A DNA stretch of 64,000 nt from Saccharothrix violaceirubra. Its GTDB lineage: Bacteria; Actinomycetota; Actinomycetes; Mycobacteriales; Pseudonocardiaceae. The stretch is from contig NZ_JACHJS010000001.1 of NCBI RefSeq assembly GCF_014203755.1, positions 5,394,001 through 5,458,000 on the forward strand. The letters are read 5' to 3'. Position 1 is the first letter of the stretch. Every line of letters starts with the position of its first letter. Shown here piece by piece: positions 1 to 11,417 of the stretch. A program made the translations under genes and the position numbers. The notes below the pieces were generated by a model. It saw only the letters and a list, made by a program, of their open reading frames with translations, was not told where the DNA came from and searched no databases.

Positions 1-173
1 CGCTCGGCCAGCTCCCGTTCCGAGGGCAGGGCCGTGCCCTCCCCCAACGCCTCGACGAGCCAGAGCAGCTCGGTCTTGACCGCGTAGTAGCGCGGGACCC
101 GACCGTGCTCGGGGATGCCGGCGCGAACCGGTCCGTCCGCGCGGTAGTGCGGAACGAAATGAGAAGCAGGCAC
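1..173 (-). CDS. GntR-family transcriptional regulator, N-terminal fragment
   Basis: Only about 57 residues are in the window because the frame runs off the left edge. The visible part contains VPRYYAVKTELLWL followed by LPSERELAER. This is the opening of the winged helix-turn-helix of GntR/HutC-type repressors, where PSERELA begins the recognition region. The GTG at 173 is the only plausible start, but no strong Shine-Dalgarno site precedes it. The effector-binding domain, probably UTRA, lies beyond the edge, so the ligand cannot be guessed. The downstream direction is off the window; the binding-protein gene at 233-1060 lies upstream on the same strand. Confidence 0.7.
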   Translation of the reverse strand, partial: MPASHFVPHYRADGPVRAGIPEHGRVPRYYAVKTELLWLVEALGEGTALPSERELAE

Positions 174-232
174 GGAATCGAGACTACGTTGAGGTCAGCC
201 CCGGTCGGACCGCTATCGGAGTGGGTTCCGCC

Positions 233-1060
233 TCACGGCACCAGCTCCGGCGGTTCGGGGATCTTGTAGCCCGAACGGCCGATGTTCGCCTCCAGGGACT
301 TGCGCCATTCACCGGACGTCATCATCTTCCGCACGGCTTCGGTGATCTTGGTCTTACTGGCGGTGTCGCCCTTGCGCAGACCGATGCCGTACTCCTCCTT
401 GGAGAACGGCTTGCCGACCACCCGCAGCACCTCGGGGTTCTGCGCCGCGTAGCCGGCGAGGATCACGTCGTCGGTCGTCAACGCGTCGACGTTCTCCGCG
501 AGCAATGCGGTAACGCAGTCACTGAACTGGGGGTACTCCACCAGGCGCCCGCCGGGCGCGTACTCGTCGATGACGTGCTGCGCCGACGTGCTGCCCTGCG
601 TCGAGCACAGCCGCACGCCGTCCTGGGCGAGCGACTCCGGTCCGGTCACGCGGGTGTCGTCCATCCGCACCAGAAGATCTTGGCCGGCGATGAAGTACGG
701 CCCGACGAAATCGATCACCTCCTTGCGCTTGGGGGTGATCGAATATCCGGTGACGACGAAGTCGACCCGGCCGGAAGTGATCATGTTCTCGCGTTCGGGC
801 GGGCTGACCTCGACCCAGGTGATGCCGGATTCCTCGACGCCGAGTTCGGTCGCCACGTAGCGCGCCACGTCGATGTCGAAGCCCTTGAGCACGCCGTCCA
901 TCCGCCGGACGCCGAGTCCGGGCTGGTCGAAGGCGACGCCGATGGTCAGCTTGTTGTCGCGGCCGGCTCGCCCGACGACAGTGGTGTCGTCACCGGAGGA
1001 GCAGGAGGCGAGGACAAGCACGGCGACGCACGCGAGGGCGCGCAAAGATGCCAGTGCCAT
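233..1060 (-). CDS. Orphan glutamate/polar amino-acid ABC transporter substrate-binding lipoprotein (GluB paralogue)
   Basis: A predicted 275-residue solute-binding lipoprotein that would sit on the outer face of the membrane and feed an amino-acid ABC importer. The N-terminus MALASLRALACVAVLVLASC is a lipoprotein signal with a LASC lipobox. The body has bacterial family 3 binding-protein landmarks: KGFDIDVARYVA, VDFVVTGYSIT, FVGPYFIAGQDLLV and GIGLRKGD. It is clearly a paralogue of the protein at 30186-31073. I chose the ATG at 1060 because AAAAGGGGA lies just upstream and the longer frame would put 22 residues before the signal. No permease or ATPase is adjacent, so it may use the permeases at 28.6-30.1 kb; that is inference. 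Confidence 0.85.
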   Translation of the reverse strand: MALASLRALACVAVLVLASCSSGDDTTVVGRAGRDNKLTIGVAFDQPGLGVRRMDGVLKGFDIDVARYVATELGVEESGITWVEVSPPERENMITSGRVDFVVTGYSITPKRKEVIDFVGPYFIAGQDLLVRMDDTRVTGPESLAQDGVRLCSTQGSTSAQHVIDEYAPGGRLVEYPQFSDCVTALLAENVDALTTDDVILAGYAAQNPEVLRVVGKPFSKEEYGIGLRKGDTASKTKITEAVRKMMTSGEWRKSLEANIGRSGYKIPEPPELVP

Positions 1061-1176
1061 TCTTCCCCTTTTCGGGAGATTACCTCGGATTAACGGCAAC
1101 TTAAGCGGACCCGCACGCTCCCACAACGCGTCTGTGGAAAACTCCGGACACGGAATCGGTCAAGAGTCACGCTGAG

Positions 1177-3834
<2,658 letters not shown>

Positions 3835-3835
3835 G

Positions 3836-5008
3836 TCAGTCCCTGGGGTCGTCGGGGTCGAGGCCGTGCAGGGGGAACACCGCGTGGCGGGTGTCGCGCA
3901 CGGCGGCGTCCACCGCGTCCGTCGTGACGCCGCCCCACGCGGTGACGTCCGTGGGCGCGCCGTCGGTCATGGAGGCGGGCAGGCGGCGGTCGGGCGCCAG
4001 CCGGGCGACGTGGTCGACCCAGTCGGCGGGCACGGGCGTGTCCGGGTCGAGGTCGCGGTCGAGCACGGTGGCCAGCAGGTGGGTCCAGGACCGGGGTACC
4101 ACGCGGATCAGCTCGTACCCGCCGCCGCCCAACGCGAGCCAGCGCCCTTCGGCGACCTCCTCGGCCAGGTCGCGGAACCGGCGGTAGACGGCGGCGTGCC
4201 CGTCGACGCTCAGCGCGAGGTCGGCGAGCGGGTCCTCCCGGTGGGTGTCCACACCGCACTGGGTGACCAGGACCTGCGGCCGGAAGGTCCGCAACAACGA
4301 CGGGACCACCGCGTCGAACGCCCGCAGCCACGCCTGGTCGCGGGTGCCCGGGGGGAGCGCGAGGTTCACCGCGGTGCCCTCGGCGCCGGCCGCGCCGGAC
4401 TCGGCGGGCAGCCCCGTGCCGGGCCAGAGGCTGAAGGGACTCTGGTGCAGCGACACGGTCAGCACGCGCGGGTCGTCGTAGAACGCGGCCTGCACGCCGT
4501 CGCCGTGGTGCACGTCGACGTCCAGGTACGCGATGCGGTCGAAGCCGTTGTCGAGCAACCACGAGATCGCCACCGCGCAGTCGTTGTAGACGCAGAAGCC
4601 GGCCGCGTGGTCGCGCATGGCGTGGTGCAGTCCCCCGGCGATGTTCACCGCGCGGCACGCCGAACCGTCCGCGATGCGCCGTGCAGCGGCGAGCGAACCG
4701 CCGACGACCAACGCGGACGCCTCGTGCATGCGGGCGAACACGGGGTTGTCGGCGGTGCCGAGTCCGTGGCCGACGTCCCAGCCGCTCACCGGCGCGGCGC
4801 GCACGGCGGCGAGGTAACCGGCGTCGTGCACACGTTCGATGTCGGCGTCGGCGGCCGGCTCCGGTGCGACGAGGTCGACGCCGTCGAGCACGCCGAGGCC
4901 GGTCGCGAGCCGGATGGTGAGGTCGAGGCGGACGGCGTTGAGCGGGTGGTCGCCGCCCAGGTCGTAGCCGAGGAAGGACGGGTTCCAGACGACGGCGGGC
5001 TTGCCCAT
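3836..5008 (-). CDS. acuC: AcuC-type histone-deacetylase-family protein deacetylase
   Basis: A predicted 390-residue zinc-dependent deacetylase of the arginase/deacetylase fold, the usual AcuC length. Landmarks are HPLNAVRLDLT near the N-terminus, the HHAMRDHAAGFCVYND block, YLDVDVHHGDGVQ (metal-binding Asp/His), and LALGGGGYE near the C-terminus. AcuC removes acyl groups from lysines of acetyl-CoA synthetase, opposing Pat, and here it is co-transcribed with a Pat-like acetyltransferase. The ATG at 5008 has GGAGA two bases upstream, and a 32-bp inverted repeat lies just behind it at 5023-5054. A longer frame upstream would run through that repeat, so I reject it. Confidence 0.88.
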   Translation of the reverse strand: MGKPAVVWNPSFLGYDLGGDHPLNAVRLDLTIRLATGLGVLDGVDLVAPEPAADADIERVHDAGYLAAVRAAPVSGWDVGHGLGTADNPVFARMHEASALVVGGSLAAARRIADGSACRAVNIAGGLHHAMRDHAAGFCVYNDCAVAISWLLDNGFDRIAYLDVDVHHGDGVQAAFYDDPRVLTVSLHQSPFSLWPGTGLPAESGAAGAEGTAVNLALPPGTRDQAWLRAFDAVVPSLLRTFRPQVLVTQCGVDTHREDPLADLALSVDGHAAVYRRFRDLAEEVAEGRWLALGGGGYELIRVVPRSWTHLLATVLDRDLDPDTPVPADWVDHVARLAPDRRLPASMTDGAPTDVTAWGGVTTDAVDAAVRDTRHAVFPLHGLDPDDPRD

Positions 5009-5022
5009 GGTCTCCGAACCTA

Positions 5023-5054
5023 GTCGAGCGATCACGGCCGCGTGGTCGCTCGAC
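5023..5054. promoter_or_regulatory. Imperfect palindrome upstream of acuC-pat, candidate operator
   Basis: Arms GTCGAGCGATCAC and GTGGTCGCTCGAC are complementary over 13 positions except one T:G pair, separated by GGCCGC. It starts 15 bp upstream of the acuC ATG. On the minus strand a TAGGTT -10-like hexamer lies between it and the start codon, so the repeat would overlap the promoter. It could be a repressor operator or a 5'-UTR hairpin. Confidence 0.5.
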
Positions 5055-5447
5055 GACACTCTCACAGTCGCGTCGCGGTGGCCGGCACGGAAACCGTTTC
5101 GCGCCCCACGCCCGGTACGCGGCCGGAACGCGGGTCACCGGGAGGCGACGATGACCGGCCGCGGCACCCGGCGGTGTGCGGCGGTCGGGACCGCCGCACG
5201 TGTCGATGCGCGGAAGCCGGTGGCGGTGTCACCGCGCGTCGCGCGTGGCGGTCCAAGTCGACGCCGGACGGTCGTTGGCGGGGAAACGGTGTCGCCGTGC
5301 GACGCGGGGTGGTCACGCGGACCGGAGTGGATCACCGGCACGCGTGCCCCGACGTGGTTCCGGGACGGCCGTGTGCGGGACGCGGGCAGGGCGACCTAGA
5401 GTCTCCCGGGCGGAACCGGTCACCCGTGGAGCGAGGTCGAACACGTC
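5055..5447. other. Gene-free divergent gap between acuC and the DUF3558 gene
   Basis: About 390 bp with no frame that looks like a protein; the open frames are rich in Arg, Pro and Thr and resemble no family. It contains an 11-bp palindrome GAAACCGTTTC at 5090-5100, which might be a regulator site. No RNA gene was recognised. Confidence 0.4.
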
Positions 5448-6062
5448 ATGCAGATGCGCCGTACTCCCGTCGTGCTCGCCTTGGCCCTCGCCCTCGGGTT
5501 GTCCGGGTGCGCCGCCAAGGTCGTGGGCAGCCCGGTCGCGGCCGGCGGTGCCACGTCGGCGCCGTCGACGACCGCCTCGGGCAAGCCGTCGGCGAGCGGG
5601 AAGCCGACCTCGTCGGGCACCGCCAAGCCGTCGGCGACCAGCGCCGCGCCCAGCGGCACCCAGTCGACCGGCAAGGTGAAGATCGGCACCCGCAAGAAGA
5701 GCACCGGGCCCGACGCCTGCGGCCTGGTCACGCCGGAGGACGCCAAGGTCGCCGTCGGCGCCGCCCGGGTCGGCGAGCCGGGGTGCATCCTGTCCACCGA
5801 GGAGCCGTACGTGGTCGTCCTCGTGCTGGTGACGTTCTCCGACTTCGAGGGCCAGGCGCGTGAGTTCGAGATCGGCGGCAACACCGCGTACGAGATCAAG
5901 GACGACGCGGACTGCTCGGTGATCGTGATGCTGACCGACGACCCGGACGAGATCACGCCCGCGCTCAAGGTCGACGTGACCCCGGTGGACGAGGGCCTCG
6001 ACACGTGCAAGATCGCGGTCGCGTTGGCCACGAAGGGCTTCGAGCGGCTCCCCAACGCCTGA
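5448..6062 (+). CDS. DUF3558 family lipoprotein
   Basis: A predicted 204-residue exported lipoprotein. MQMRRTPVVLALALALGLSGC is a lipoprotein signal with an LSGC lipobox. Residues about 27-80 are a low-complexity Ser/Thr/Ala/Gly/Lys linker. The rest begins DACGLVTPEDAKVAV and includes GEPGCIL and a later CSVIV, matching the cysteine-containing core of DUF3558 proteins, which are common and mostly uncharacterised in Pseudonocardiales. A perfect 8-bp hairpin follows the stop, so it is probably monocistronic. No function can be assigned. Confidence 0.8.
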   Translation: MQMRRTPVVLALALALGLSGCAAKVVGSPVAAGGATSAPSTTASGKPSASGKPTSSGTAKPSATSAAPSGTQSTGKVKIGTRKKSTGPDACGLVTPEDAKVAVGAARVGEPGCILSTEEPYVVVLVLVTFSDFEGQAREFEIGGNTAYEIKDDADCSVIVMLTDDPDEITPALKVDVTPVDEGLDTCKIAVALATKGFERLPNA

Positions 6063-6083
6063 CGCCGTCCGTTGTGGACGGCG
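6063..6083 (+). terminator. Stem-loop terminator after the DUF3558 gene
   Basis: Perfect 8-bp stem CGCCGTCC / GGACGGCG with loop GTTGT, beginning at the stop codon. There is no U-tract, as is common for actinobacterial terminators. Confidence 0.55.
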
Positions 6084-6090
6084 CCGGCCG

Positions 6091-6760
6091 TCAGCCCGGG
6101 GCGGACCCGGCGGCGACCTCGCGGGCCGGGTCGGTGCACCAGTGCGACCACGAGTCGGGGTAGAGGATGGCGGGCTTTCCGGCAGCCGTGAGACCGGTCG
6201 CCTCAGCGGCCGGCACGACCGACGACGCGGTCACGCCCGAGCCGCGGTACGCCCCGACGCGGGCGAGTCCGGCGGCACCAAGGGCATCCACCACGGCATG
6301 GCACCGGGAGTGACGATCACGTCACCCGGCCCGGGGGAAGGTTCATCCGTCGACACCGGACGGTTCTCCCGCGTCCACGCCGCGTAGCCGCCGTCCAGCA
6401 CGGCCACCTCGTCGTGCCCCGCCCAGCGCAGCAGCCACCACACCCGTGCCCCGACCGATCCGTCACCGCCGTCGTACGCCACGACCGGGTGATCCGCCGA
6501 CACCCCGGCCGCCTGGGCACCCGTCGCAGGTCCGGCCCCGCCGGCAGCGGATGACGACCGCCGGCGCCCGGTTCCGCCGAAAGATCCGCATCGAGGTCGA
6601 GGTGGACCGCACCCGGGACATGCCCGACCTCGTAGTCTTGACGTCCCGGCGGTCCGCCGAGGCGTCGGCGCACGTCGAGCACGACCGGAGGCCGGTCGCC
6701 GGCGAGCGCGGCGGCGAGGGTTCCGGTGCTGATCAGTGGACGCACGGCACCAACCTGCAC
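6091..6760 (-). pseudogene. Degenerate thiosulfate/3-mercaptopyruvate sulfurtransferase (rhodanese), frameshifted and internally deleted
   Basis: Three pieces of one SseA-type sulfurtransferase lie in three frames on the minus strand. About 6760-6540 encodes VRPLISTG, PPVVLDVRRRLGGPPG and GHVPGAVHLDLDADL. About 6530-6290 encodes AAGVSADHPVVAYDGGDG, WLLRWAGHDEVAVLDGGYAAW and TPGAMP. About 6290-6091 encodes [38 protein letters not shown]. Between GLAR and GAYRGSG roughly 60-70 residues of the second rhodanese domain are missing compared with the family. The catalytic loop reads RGSGVTA where active enzymes have CGSGVTA, so the nucleophilic cysteine is lost. Sequencing error could explain the frameshifts but not the deletion and the Cys-to-Arg change. 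Confidence 0.8.
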
Positions 6761-6806
6761 CCGTCAGGGGACGACTAGCATTGCCATCACACGAAGGGGA
6801 GCAGGT

Positions 6807-7502
6807 GTGAACGACCTCATCGACACCACCGAGATGTACCTGCGCACGATCTACGAACTCGAGGAAGAAGGCGTCGTGCCCCTGCGCGCGCGCATCGCCG
6901 AACGCCTCGGCCAGAGCGGCCCGACGGTGAGCCAGACCGTCGGCCGGATGGAGCGCGACGGTCTCGTGGTGGTCGCCGACGACCGCCACCTGGAGCTGAC
7001 CGAGCAGGGCCGCAACCTCGCCGTCGCCGTCATGCGCAAGCACCGGCTCGCCGAGCGACTGCTGGTCGACGTGATCGGCCTGGAGTGGGAACACGTGCAC
7101 AGCGAGGCGTGCCGCTGGGAGCACGTGATGAGCGAGGCCGTCGAGCGCAAGCTGGTCAAGCTCCTGGGCAACCCGACCACGTCGCCGTACGGCAACCCGA
7201 TCCCCGGCCTGGACAAGCTCCTGGTCGACGGCGAGCCGGCGCCGGCCGTCGAGGCGGGGCTGGTGCGGATCGACGAGGTGGCCCGGCGCGGCGGCGGCAC
7301 CGTGGAGGTCCGCCGGATCGCCGAGCACGTGCAGATGGACCCGGAACTGATGGCCGAACTCAAGGCAGCGGGCATCGTGCCCGGTCAGACGGTCGACGTC
7401 GAGTCGCTCGGCGGTGCCCGCGTGGTGCAGGTGCGTGGCAACGGTTCGAAGGCCGAACTCGACCCGGCGGTCGCGCACGCGGTGCTGGTCCAGGCACGCT
7501 GA
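6807..7502 (+). CDS. ideR: Iron-dependent repressor of the DtxR/IdeR family
   Basis: A predicted 231-residue metal-dependent repressor of iron uptake and storage genes, the usual IdeR length. The N-terminal winged helix includes [24 protein letters not shown]. The dimerisation/metal domain holds [16 protein letters not shown] and [12 protein letters not shown], supplying the expected ligands: Met10, the His/Glu/His set, and Cys-x-x-Glu-His. A C-terminal SH3-like domain follows ([15 protein letters not shown]). The GTG at 6807 is preceded by AAGGGGAGCAG and gives [11 protein letters not shown], the standard IdeR start. A hairpin at 7548-7573 separates it from galE. Confidence 0.93.
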   Translation: MNDLIDTTEMYLRTIYELEEEGVVPLRARIAERLGQSGPTVSQTVGRMERDGLVVVADDRHLELTEQGRNLAVAVMRKHRLAERLLVDVIGLEWEHVHSEACRWEHVMSEAVERKLVKLLGNPTTSPYGNPIPGLDKLLVDGEPAPAVEAGLVRIDEVARRGGGTVEVRRIAEHVQMDPELMAELKAAGIVPGQTVDVESLGGARVVQVRGNGSKAELDPAVAHAVLVQAR

Positions 7503-7547
7503 CCGGAACCGACGATCCGGGCCCGACCCGGCCCTGGTACGAGTGGA

Positions 7548-7573
7548 GGTGCACGCCCGCACGGGCGTGCACC
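7548..7573 (+). terminator. Hairpin between ideR and galE
   Basis: Perfect 11-bp stem GGTGCACGCCC / GGGCGTGCACC with loop GCAC. It lies after ideR and 33 bp before the galE start, so it could end ideR transcripts or sit in the galE leader. Confidence 0.5.
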
Positions 7574-7605
7574 GCAGCATGCGGACGAGGGAAAGAGGTA
7601 CCGGG

Positions 7606-8568
7606 GTGAAGCTGCTCGTCACGGGCGGTGCGGGCTACGTGGGAAGCGTATGCGCCGCACGACTCGTCGAAGCCGGGCACGAGGTCGTCGTGCTCGACAA
7701 CCTGTCGACCGGGCACGCGGACGCCGTGCCCGAAGGCGCACGCCTGGTGTCGGCCGCGATCGACGACGTGATCGAGGACGTGCTCGCCGAGGGGTACGAC
7801 GGCGTGCTGCACTTCGCGGCCAAGTCCCTCGTCGGCGAGTCGCAGCAGGACCCGGCGAAGTACTGGCAGGGCAACGTCGTCACGTCGCTGCGCCTGCTGG
7901 AAGCGATGCGCCGGCACCGGACGCCGCGACTGGTGTTCTCCTCCACCGCCGCCACCTACGGCGAGCCGGAGGTGGTCCCGATCCCGGAGACCGCGCCGAC
8001 CCGCCCGACCAACACCTACGGCGCGACCAAGCTGGCGATCGACCACGCGATCACCGGGTACGCCGGTGCGCACGGCATCGCGGCGGTCAGCCTGCGGTAC
8101 TTCAACGTCGCCGGCGCGTACGGCCGGTTCGGCGAGCGGCACACCACCGAGACGCACCTGATCCCGCTGGTGCTCCAGGTCGCGCTCGGCACGCGCGCGG
8201 ACGTGAAGATCTTCGGCGACGACTGGCCGACCGACGACGGCACGTGCGTGCGCGACTACATCCACGTCGTGGACCTCGCGGACGCGCACGCGCTGGCACT
8301 GGCGAACGCGGTCGCGGGCGAGCATCGGATCTACAACCTGGGCAACGGGTTCGGCTTCTCCGTGCGGCAGGTCGTGGACGCGTGCCGCGCGGTGACCGGC
8401 CACCCGATCCCGGCCGAGGTCGCGCCGCGTCGCGACGGCGACCCGGCGACGCTGGTGGCGTCGAGCGACAAGGCGCGCGCCGAACTGGGCTGGACGCCCA
8501 AGCGGGTCGACCTGGACGGCATCGTCCGCGACGCGTGGGAGTTCACCCAGTCCCGCCGGGAGGCGTGA
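7606..8568 (+). CDS. galE: UDP-glucose 4-epimerase
   Basis: A predicted 320-residue extended short-chain dehydrogenase that interconverts UDP-glucose and UDP-galactose for sugar catabolism and cell-surface glycans. It begins [13 protein letters not shown] (NAD-binding Gly-x-x-Gly-x-x-Gly) and has the catalytic YGATKLAID (Tyr-x-x-x-Lys), [25 protein letters not shown] and [14 protein letters not shown], all typical of GalE. The GTG at 7606 follows GAAAGAGGT. The TGA overlaps the next gene's ATG (TGATG), so it is coupled to the S9 peptidase. Length and motifs fit GalE better than other NDP-sugar epimerases. Confidence 0.9.
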   Translation: MKLLVTGGAGYVGSVCAARLVEAGHEVVVLDNLSTGHADAVPEGARLVSAAIDDVIEDVLAEGYDGVLHFAAKSLVGESQQDPAKYWQGNVVTSLRLLEAMRRHRTPRLVFSSTAATYGEPEVVPIPETAPTRPTNTYGATKLAIDHAITGYAGAHGIAAVSLRYFNVAGAYGRFGERHTTETHLIPLVLQVALGTRADVKIFGDDWPTDDGTCVRDYIHVVDLADAHALALANAVAGEHRIYNLGNGFGFSVRQVVDACRAVTGHPIPAEVAPRRDGDPATLVASSDKARAELGWTPKRVDLDGIVRDAWEFTQSRREA

Positions 8569-10604
8569 TGACGGACCGCACGGTCGAGGCCGACGACTTC
8601 GCCGACCTCGCCTCCTACGTCGCACTGCCCCGGGTCGGGTCGCTCGCCCTGTCCCCCGACGGCACCCGGCTGGTCGTCGTCGTGTCCGAACTGTCGCCCG
8701 ACGGCAAGCGGTACCAGGGCGCGCTCTGGGAGGTCGACCCGACGGGGCACGCGCCCGCGCGCCGGTTGACCCGGTCCGCCAAGGGGGAGTCGACGCCCCG
8801 GTTCGCGCCGGACGGCGGACTGCTGTTCCTCTCCGCGCGCCCCGATCCCGAGGCGAAGTCCGACGCGACCGACAAGGACAAGACCGCGTTGTGGTCGCTC
8901 CCGCCCGCGGGCGAGGCACGGGAGCTGCACCGGCCGGCGGGCGGCGTCGCGGACTTCGTGGTGGCCCGCGACAACGGCCGGGTCGTGCTGGTGTCGGCCG
9001 CGCACCCCGGCCTCGGCTTCGGCGAGGACGACCGGGAACGGCGCAAGGAGCGCGAGGACGCGGGCGTGACCGCGGTCCTGCACGAGTCCTACCCGGTCAG
9101 GTACTGGGACTCCGACCTCGGGCCGTCGTACCCGCGCGTGCTGGCGAGCGCGGAGCCCGTCGGTGCCGAGCGCGTCGAGCGGCTGGTGGACCTGACGCCG
9201 GACAACGCGCGTCGGCTGGGCGAGTCGCCCGCAGTCAGCCCGGACGGCGCGTGGGTCGCGTTCGTCGAACAGGTCGACGTCAGCCCGGCGTACGGCGCGC
9301 GGCAGCGGCTCGTGGTCGCGGCGGCGGACGGGTCGTCGCGGCGGATCGTCGCCGAGTCGCCCGAGTTCTCGTTCGGCTCGCCCGCGTTCCTGCCGGACGG
9401 GCGGTCGCTCGTCGCACTGCGGATCTTCGAGTCGTCGGCCGACGAGCCGTGGCACCACCACCTGATCAGGATCGACCTGGAGTCCGGGGCGAGCACGGAC
9501 CTCGCGCCCGACTTCGGCGAGGAACCCGAGCACCCGGTCGTGAGCCCGACCGGCGACGCCGTCTACTTCACCGGCAGCCGACTCGGGCACCAGCCGATCT
9601 GGCGGGTCGACCTGGCCTCGGGCGAGGTCGTGCGGCTGACCGCGTCCGGTTCGTACACCGACGTCGCGGTCGGTCCCGACGGTGCGACTGTGTACGCGCT
9701 GCGCAGCGCGTGGGACGCCACGCCCCGGCCCGTGCGGCTCGACGCGCACGCGGTCGAGCAGGAGGCGGTGGAACTGCCGGCGCCGGGCGCGGTGCGGTCG
9801 TTGCCGGGCACGCTCACCGAGGTCGAGACGGTGGTCGAGGACGGGCGCACGGTGCGCGCGTGGCTCGTGCTGCCGGAAGGCGCGTCCGCCGAGCGGCCGG
9901 CGCCGCTGCTGCTGTGGGCGCACGGCGGGCCGGTGGCGAGCTGGAGCGGGTGGAGCTGGCGGTGGAACCCGTGGCTGATGGCGTCGCGCGGGTACGCGGT
10001 CCTGCTGCCGGACCCGGCGTTGTCGACCGGCTACGGGCGCGACTTCGTGCGCGCGGGCTGGGGTTCGTGGGGCGCGAAGCCGTACACGGACCTGATGGAG
10101 ATCACCGACGTGGCCGAGCGGCTGCCGGAGGTCGACGGCTCGCGGACGGCGGCCATGGGCGGGTCGTTCGGCGGGTACATGGCGAACTGGATCGCCACGC
10201 GGACCGACCGGTTCTCGGCGATCGTGACGCACGCGTCGTTGTGGCACATGGACGCGTTCACCGGGACCACGGACGACTCGTACTACTGGATCCGCGAGAT
10301 GGGCGACCCGCTCGTCCGGTACGACCGGGTGCGGGACAACTCGCCGCACCTGCGGGTGGCGGACATCAAGACGCCGATGCTGGTCATCCACGGCGCCAAG
10401 GACTACCGGGTCCCGGTCGGCGAGGGGCAGCGGTTGTACTTCGACCTGGTGCGGCACGGCGTGCCCGCGAAGTTCCTGTACTTCCCGACCGAGAACCACT
10501 GGATCACGTCGCCGGGCAACGCGACGGTCTGGTACGAGACGATCTTCGCGTTCCTGGCCGAGCACGTGCTCGGCGAGCCTTGGCGGCGTCCCGGGCTGCT
10601 GTGA
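8568..10604 (+). CDS. S9 family (prolyl oligopeptidase-like) serine peptidase
   Basis: A predicted 678-residue cytoplasmic peptidase with no signal peptide. Residues 1-420 are a WD40/TolB-like propeller with repeated SPDG blades. The C-terminal alpha/beta-hydrolase domain carries LLLWAHGGP, the nucleophile elbow GGSFGGY (Ser533), Asp612 in HGAKDYRVP and His644 in ENHW. The closest type is acyl-aminoacyl-peptidase/dipeptidyl-peptidase IV-like; substrate specificity is unknown. It sits between galE and a TetR gene with TGATG overlaps at both ends, so the three form one operon, though no obvious pathway link is visible. Confidence 0.9.
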   Translation: MTDRTVEADDFADLASYVALPRVGSLALSPDGTRLVVVVSELSPDGKRYQGALWEVDPTGHAPARRLTRSAKGESTPRFAPDGGLLFLSARPDPEAKSDATDKDKTALWSLPPAGEARELHRPAGGVADFVVARDNGRVVLVSAAHPGLGFGEDDRERRKEREDAGVTAVLHESYPVRYWDSDLGPSYPRVLASAEPVGAERVERLVDLTPDNARRLGESPAVSPDGAWVAFVEQVDVSPAYGARQRLVVAAADGSSRRIVAESPEFSFGSPAFLPDGRSLVALRIFESSADEPWHHHLIRIDLESGASTDLAPDFGEEPEHPVVSPTGDAVYFTGSRLGHQPIWRVDLASGEVVRLTASGSYTDVAVGPDGATVYALRSAWDATPRPVRLDAHAVEQEAVELPAPGAVRSLPGTLTEVETVVEDGRTVRAWLVLPEGASAERPAPLLLWAHGGPVASWSGWSWRWNPWLMASRGYAVLLPDPALSTGYGRDFVRAGWGSWGAKPYTDLMEITDVAERLPEVDGSRTAAMGGSFGGYMANWIATRTDRFSAIVTHASLWHMDAFTGTTDDSYYWIREMGDPLVRYDRVRDNSPHLRVADIKTPMLVIHGAKDYRVPVGEGQRLYFDLVRHGVPAKFLYFPTENHWITSPGNATVWYETIFAFLAEHVLGEPWRRPGLL

Positions 10605-11176
10605 TGGCGTGGAACACGGAGGAGACGCGCCGCCGCCTCAAGGAGGCGGCGGTCGCGGAGTTCGCCGAGCACGGTCCGGCGGGCACGCGGATGGACCGGA
10701 TCGCGGGGCGGGCGGGGATCAACAAGGAGCGGTTGTACAACTACTTCGGTGACAAGAACCGCCTGTTCCAGGCCGTGCTCATCGAAGAGCTGGAGAAGAT
10801 GGCGGCCGACATCCCCCTGGGCCTGGAGGAGCCGGGCGAGTACGCGGCGCGGTGCTTCGACTACCACGCCGCGCATCCGCACCTGGTGCGGTTGTTGCAG
10901 TGGGAGGCGCTGGAGTACGGACGTGCGCCGGTGCCGCACGAGGAACAGCGGCTTTCCCACTACGGGAAGAAGATCGCCGCTTTCGAGGCCGCGCAACGGG
11001 CCGGGCACGTGACCGGGTCGATTCCGGCGGCCGACCTCGTGTTCATGATCATTTCCTTGTCTGCGTGGTGGTTCGCCGTGCCGCAGGTGGCGCGAATGCT
11101 GACCGGGTACCCCGAGGCCGCCGACTCCCGCCGGGAGTCGGTGATCGAGGCGGCCCGAAGGCTCGCCGGTCCCTGA
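10604..11176 (+). CDS. TetR-family transcriptional regulator
   Basis: A predicted 190-residue one-domain repressor. The N-terminal helix-turn-helix reads AAVAEFAEHGPAGTRMDRIAGRAGINKERLYNYFGDKNRLF in continuity, of which RMDRIAGRAGINKERLYNYF is the recognition part. The C-terminal ligand domain is helical (YHAAHPHLVRLLQWEALE) and ends after FMIISLSAWWFAVPQ. The ATG overlaps the peptidase stop, so it belongs to the galE operon and may autoregulate it. A strong hairpin follows at 11206-11240. Confidence 0.9.
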   Translation: MAWNTEETRRRLKEAAVAEFAEHGPAGTRMDRIAGRAGINKERLYNYFGDKNRLFQAVLIEELEKMAADIPLGLEEPGEYAARCFDYHAAHPHLVRLLQWEALEYGRAPVPHEEQRLSHYGKKIAAFEAAQRAGHVTGSIPAADLVFMIISLSAWWFAVPQVARMLTGYPEAADSRRESVIEAARRLAGP

Positions 11177-11205
11177 GCACGGCGCCCGAGGGCGACTGTC
11201 GGCCC

Positions 11206-11240
11206 GCTTCGGCCCGGGGCATCGCACCCCGGGCCGAAGC
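11206..11240 (+). terminator. Strong terminator after the galE operon
   Basis: Perfect 14-bp stem GCTTCGGCCCGGGG / CCCCGGGCCGAAGC with a 7-nt loop, followed by GTTTCCT. It lies in the convergent gap before the MFS gene, so it could work in both directions. Confidence 0.75.
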
Positions 11241-11417
11241 GTTTCCTGGGCGGAACGCACAGGTGGCCCGCTCCGCTTCGTCGCGCGGCCCGGGGGCAGG
11301 ACGCGGCCTTCCCGACCCGACGGGCACACCGACCCTCGCCGGGTGTGCCACCAGGCGAGGGTCTTCGGGCGTTCGGGGCCGGGGACTTCGCGCTCACCTC
11401 GGTGTCGGTGTCCCGGG

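Noticed and set aside
5042..5863. 273-codon plus-strand frame entering the DUF3558 gene
   Set aside because: Out of frame with the lipoprotein and composed of Arg/Gly/His/Val; not a family member.
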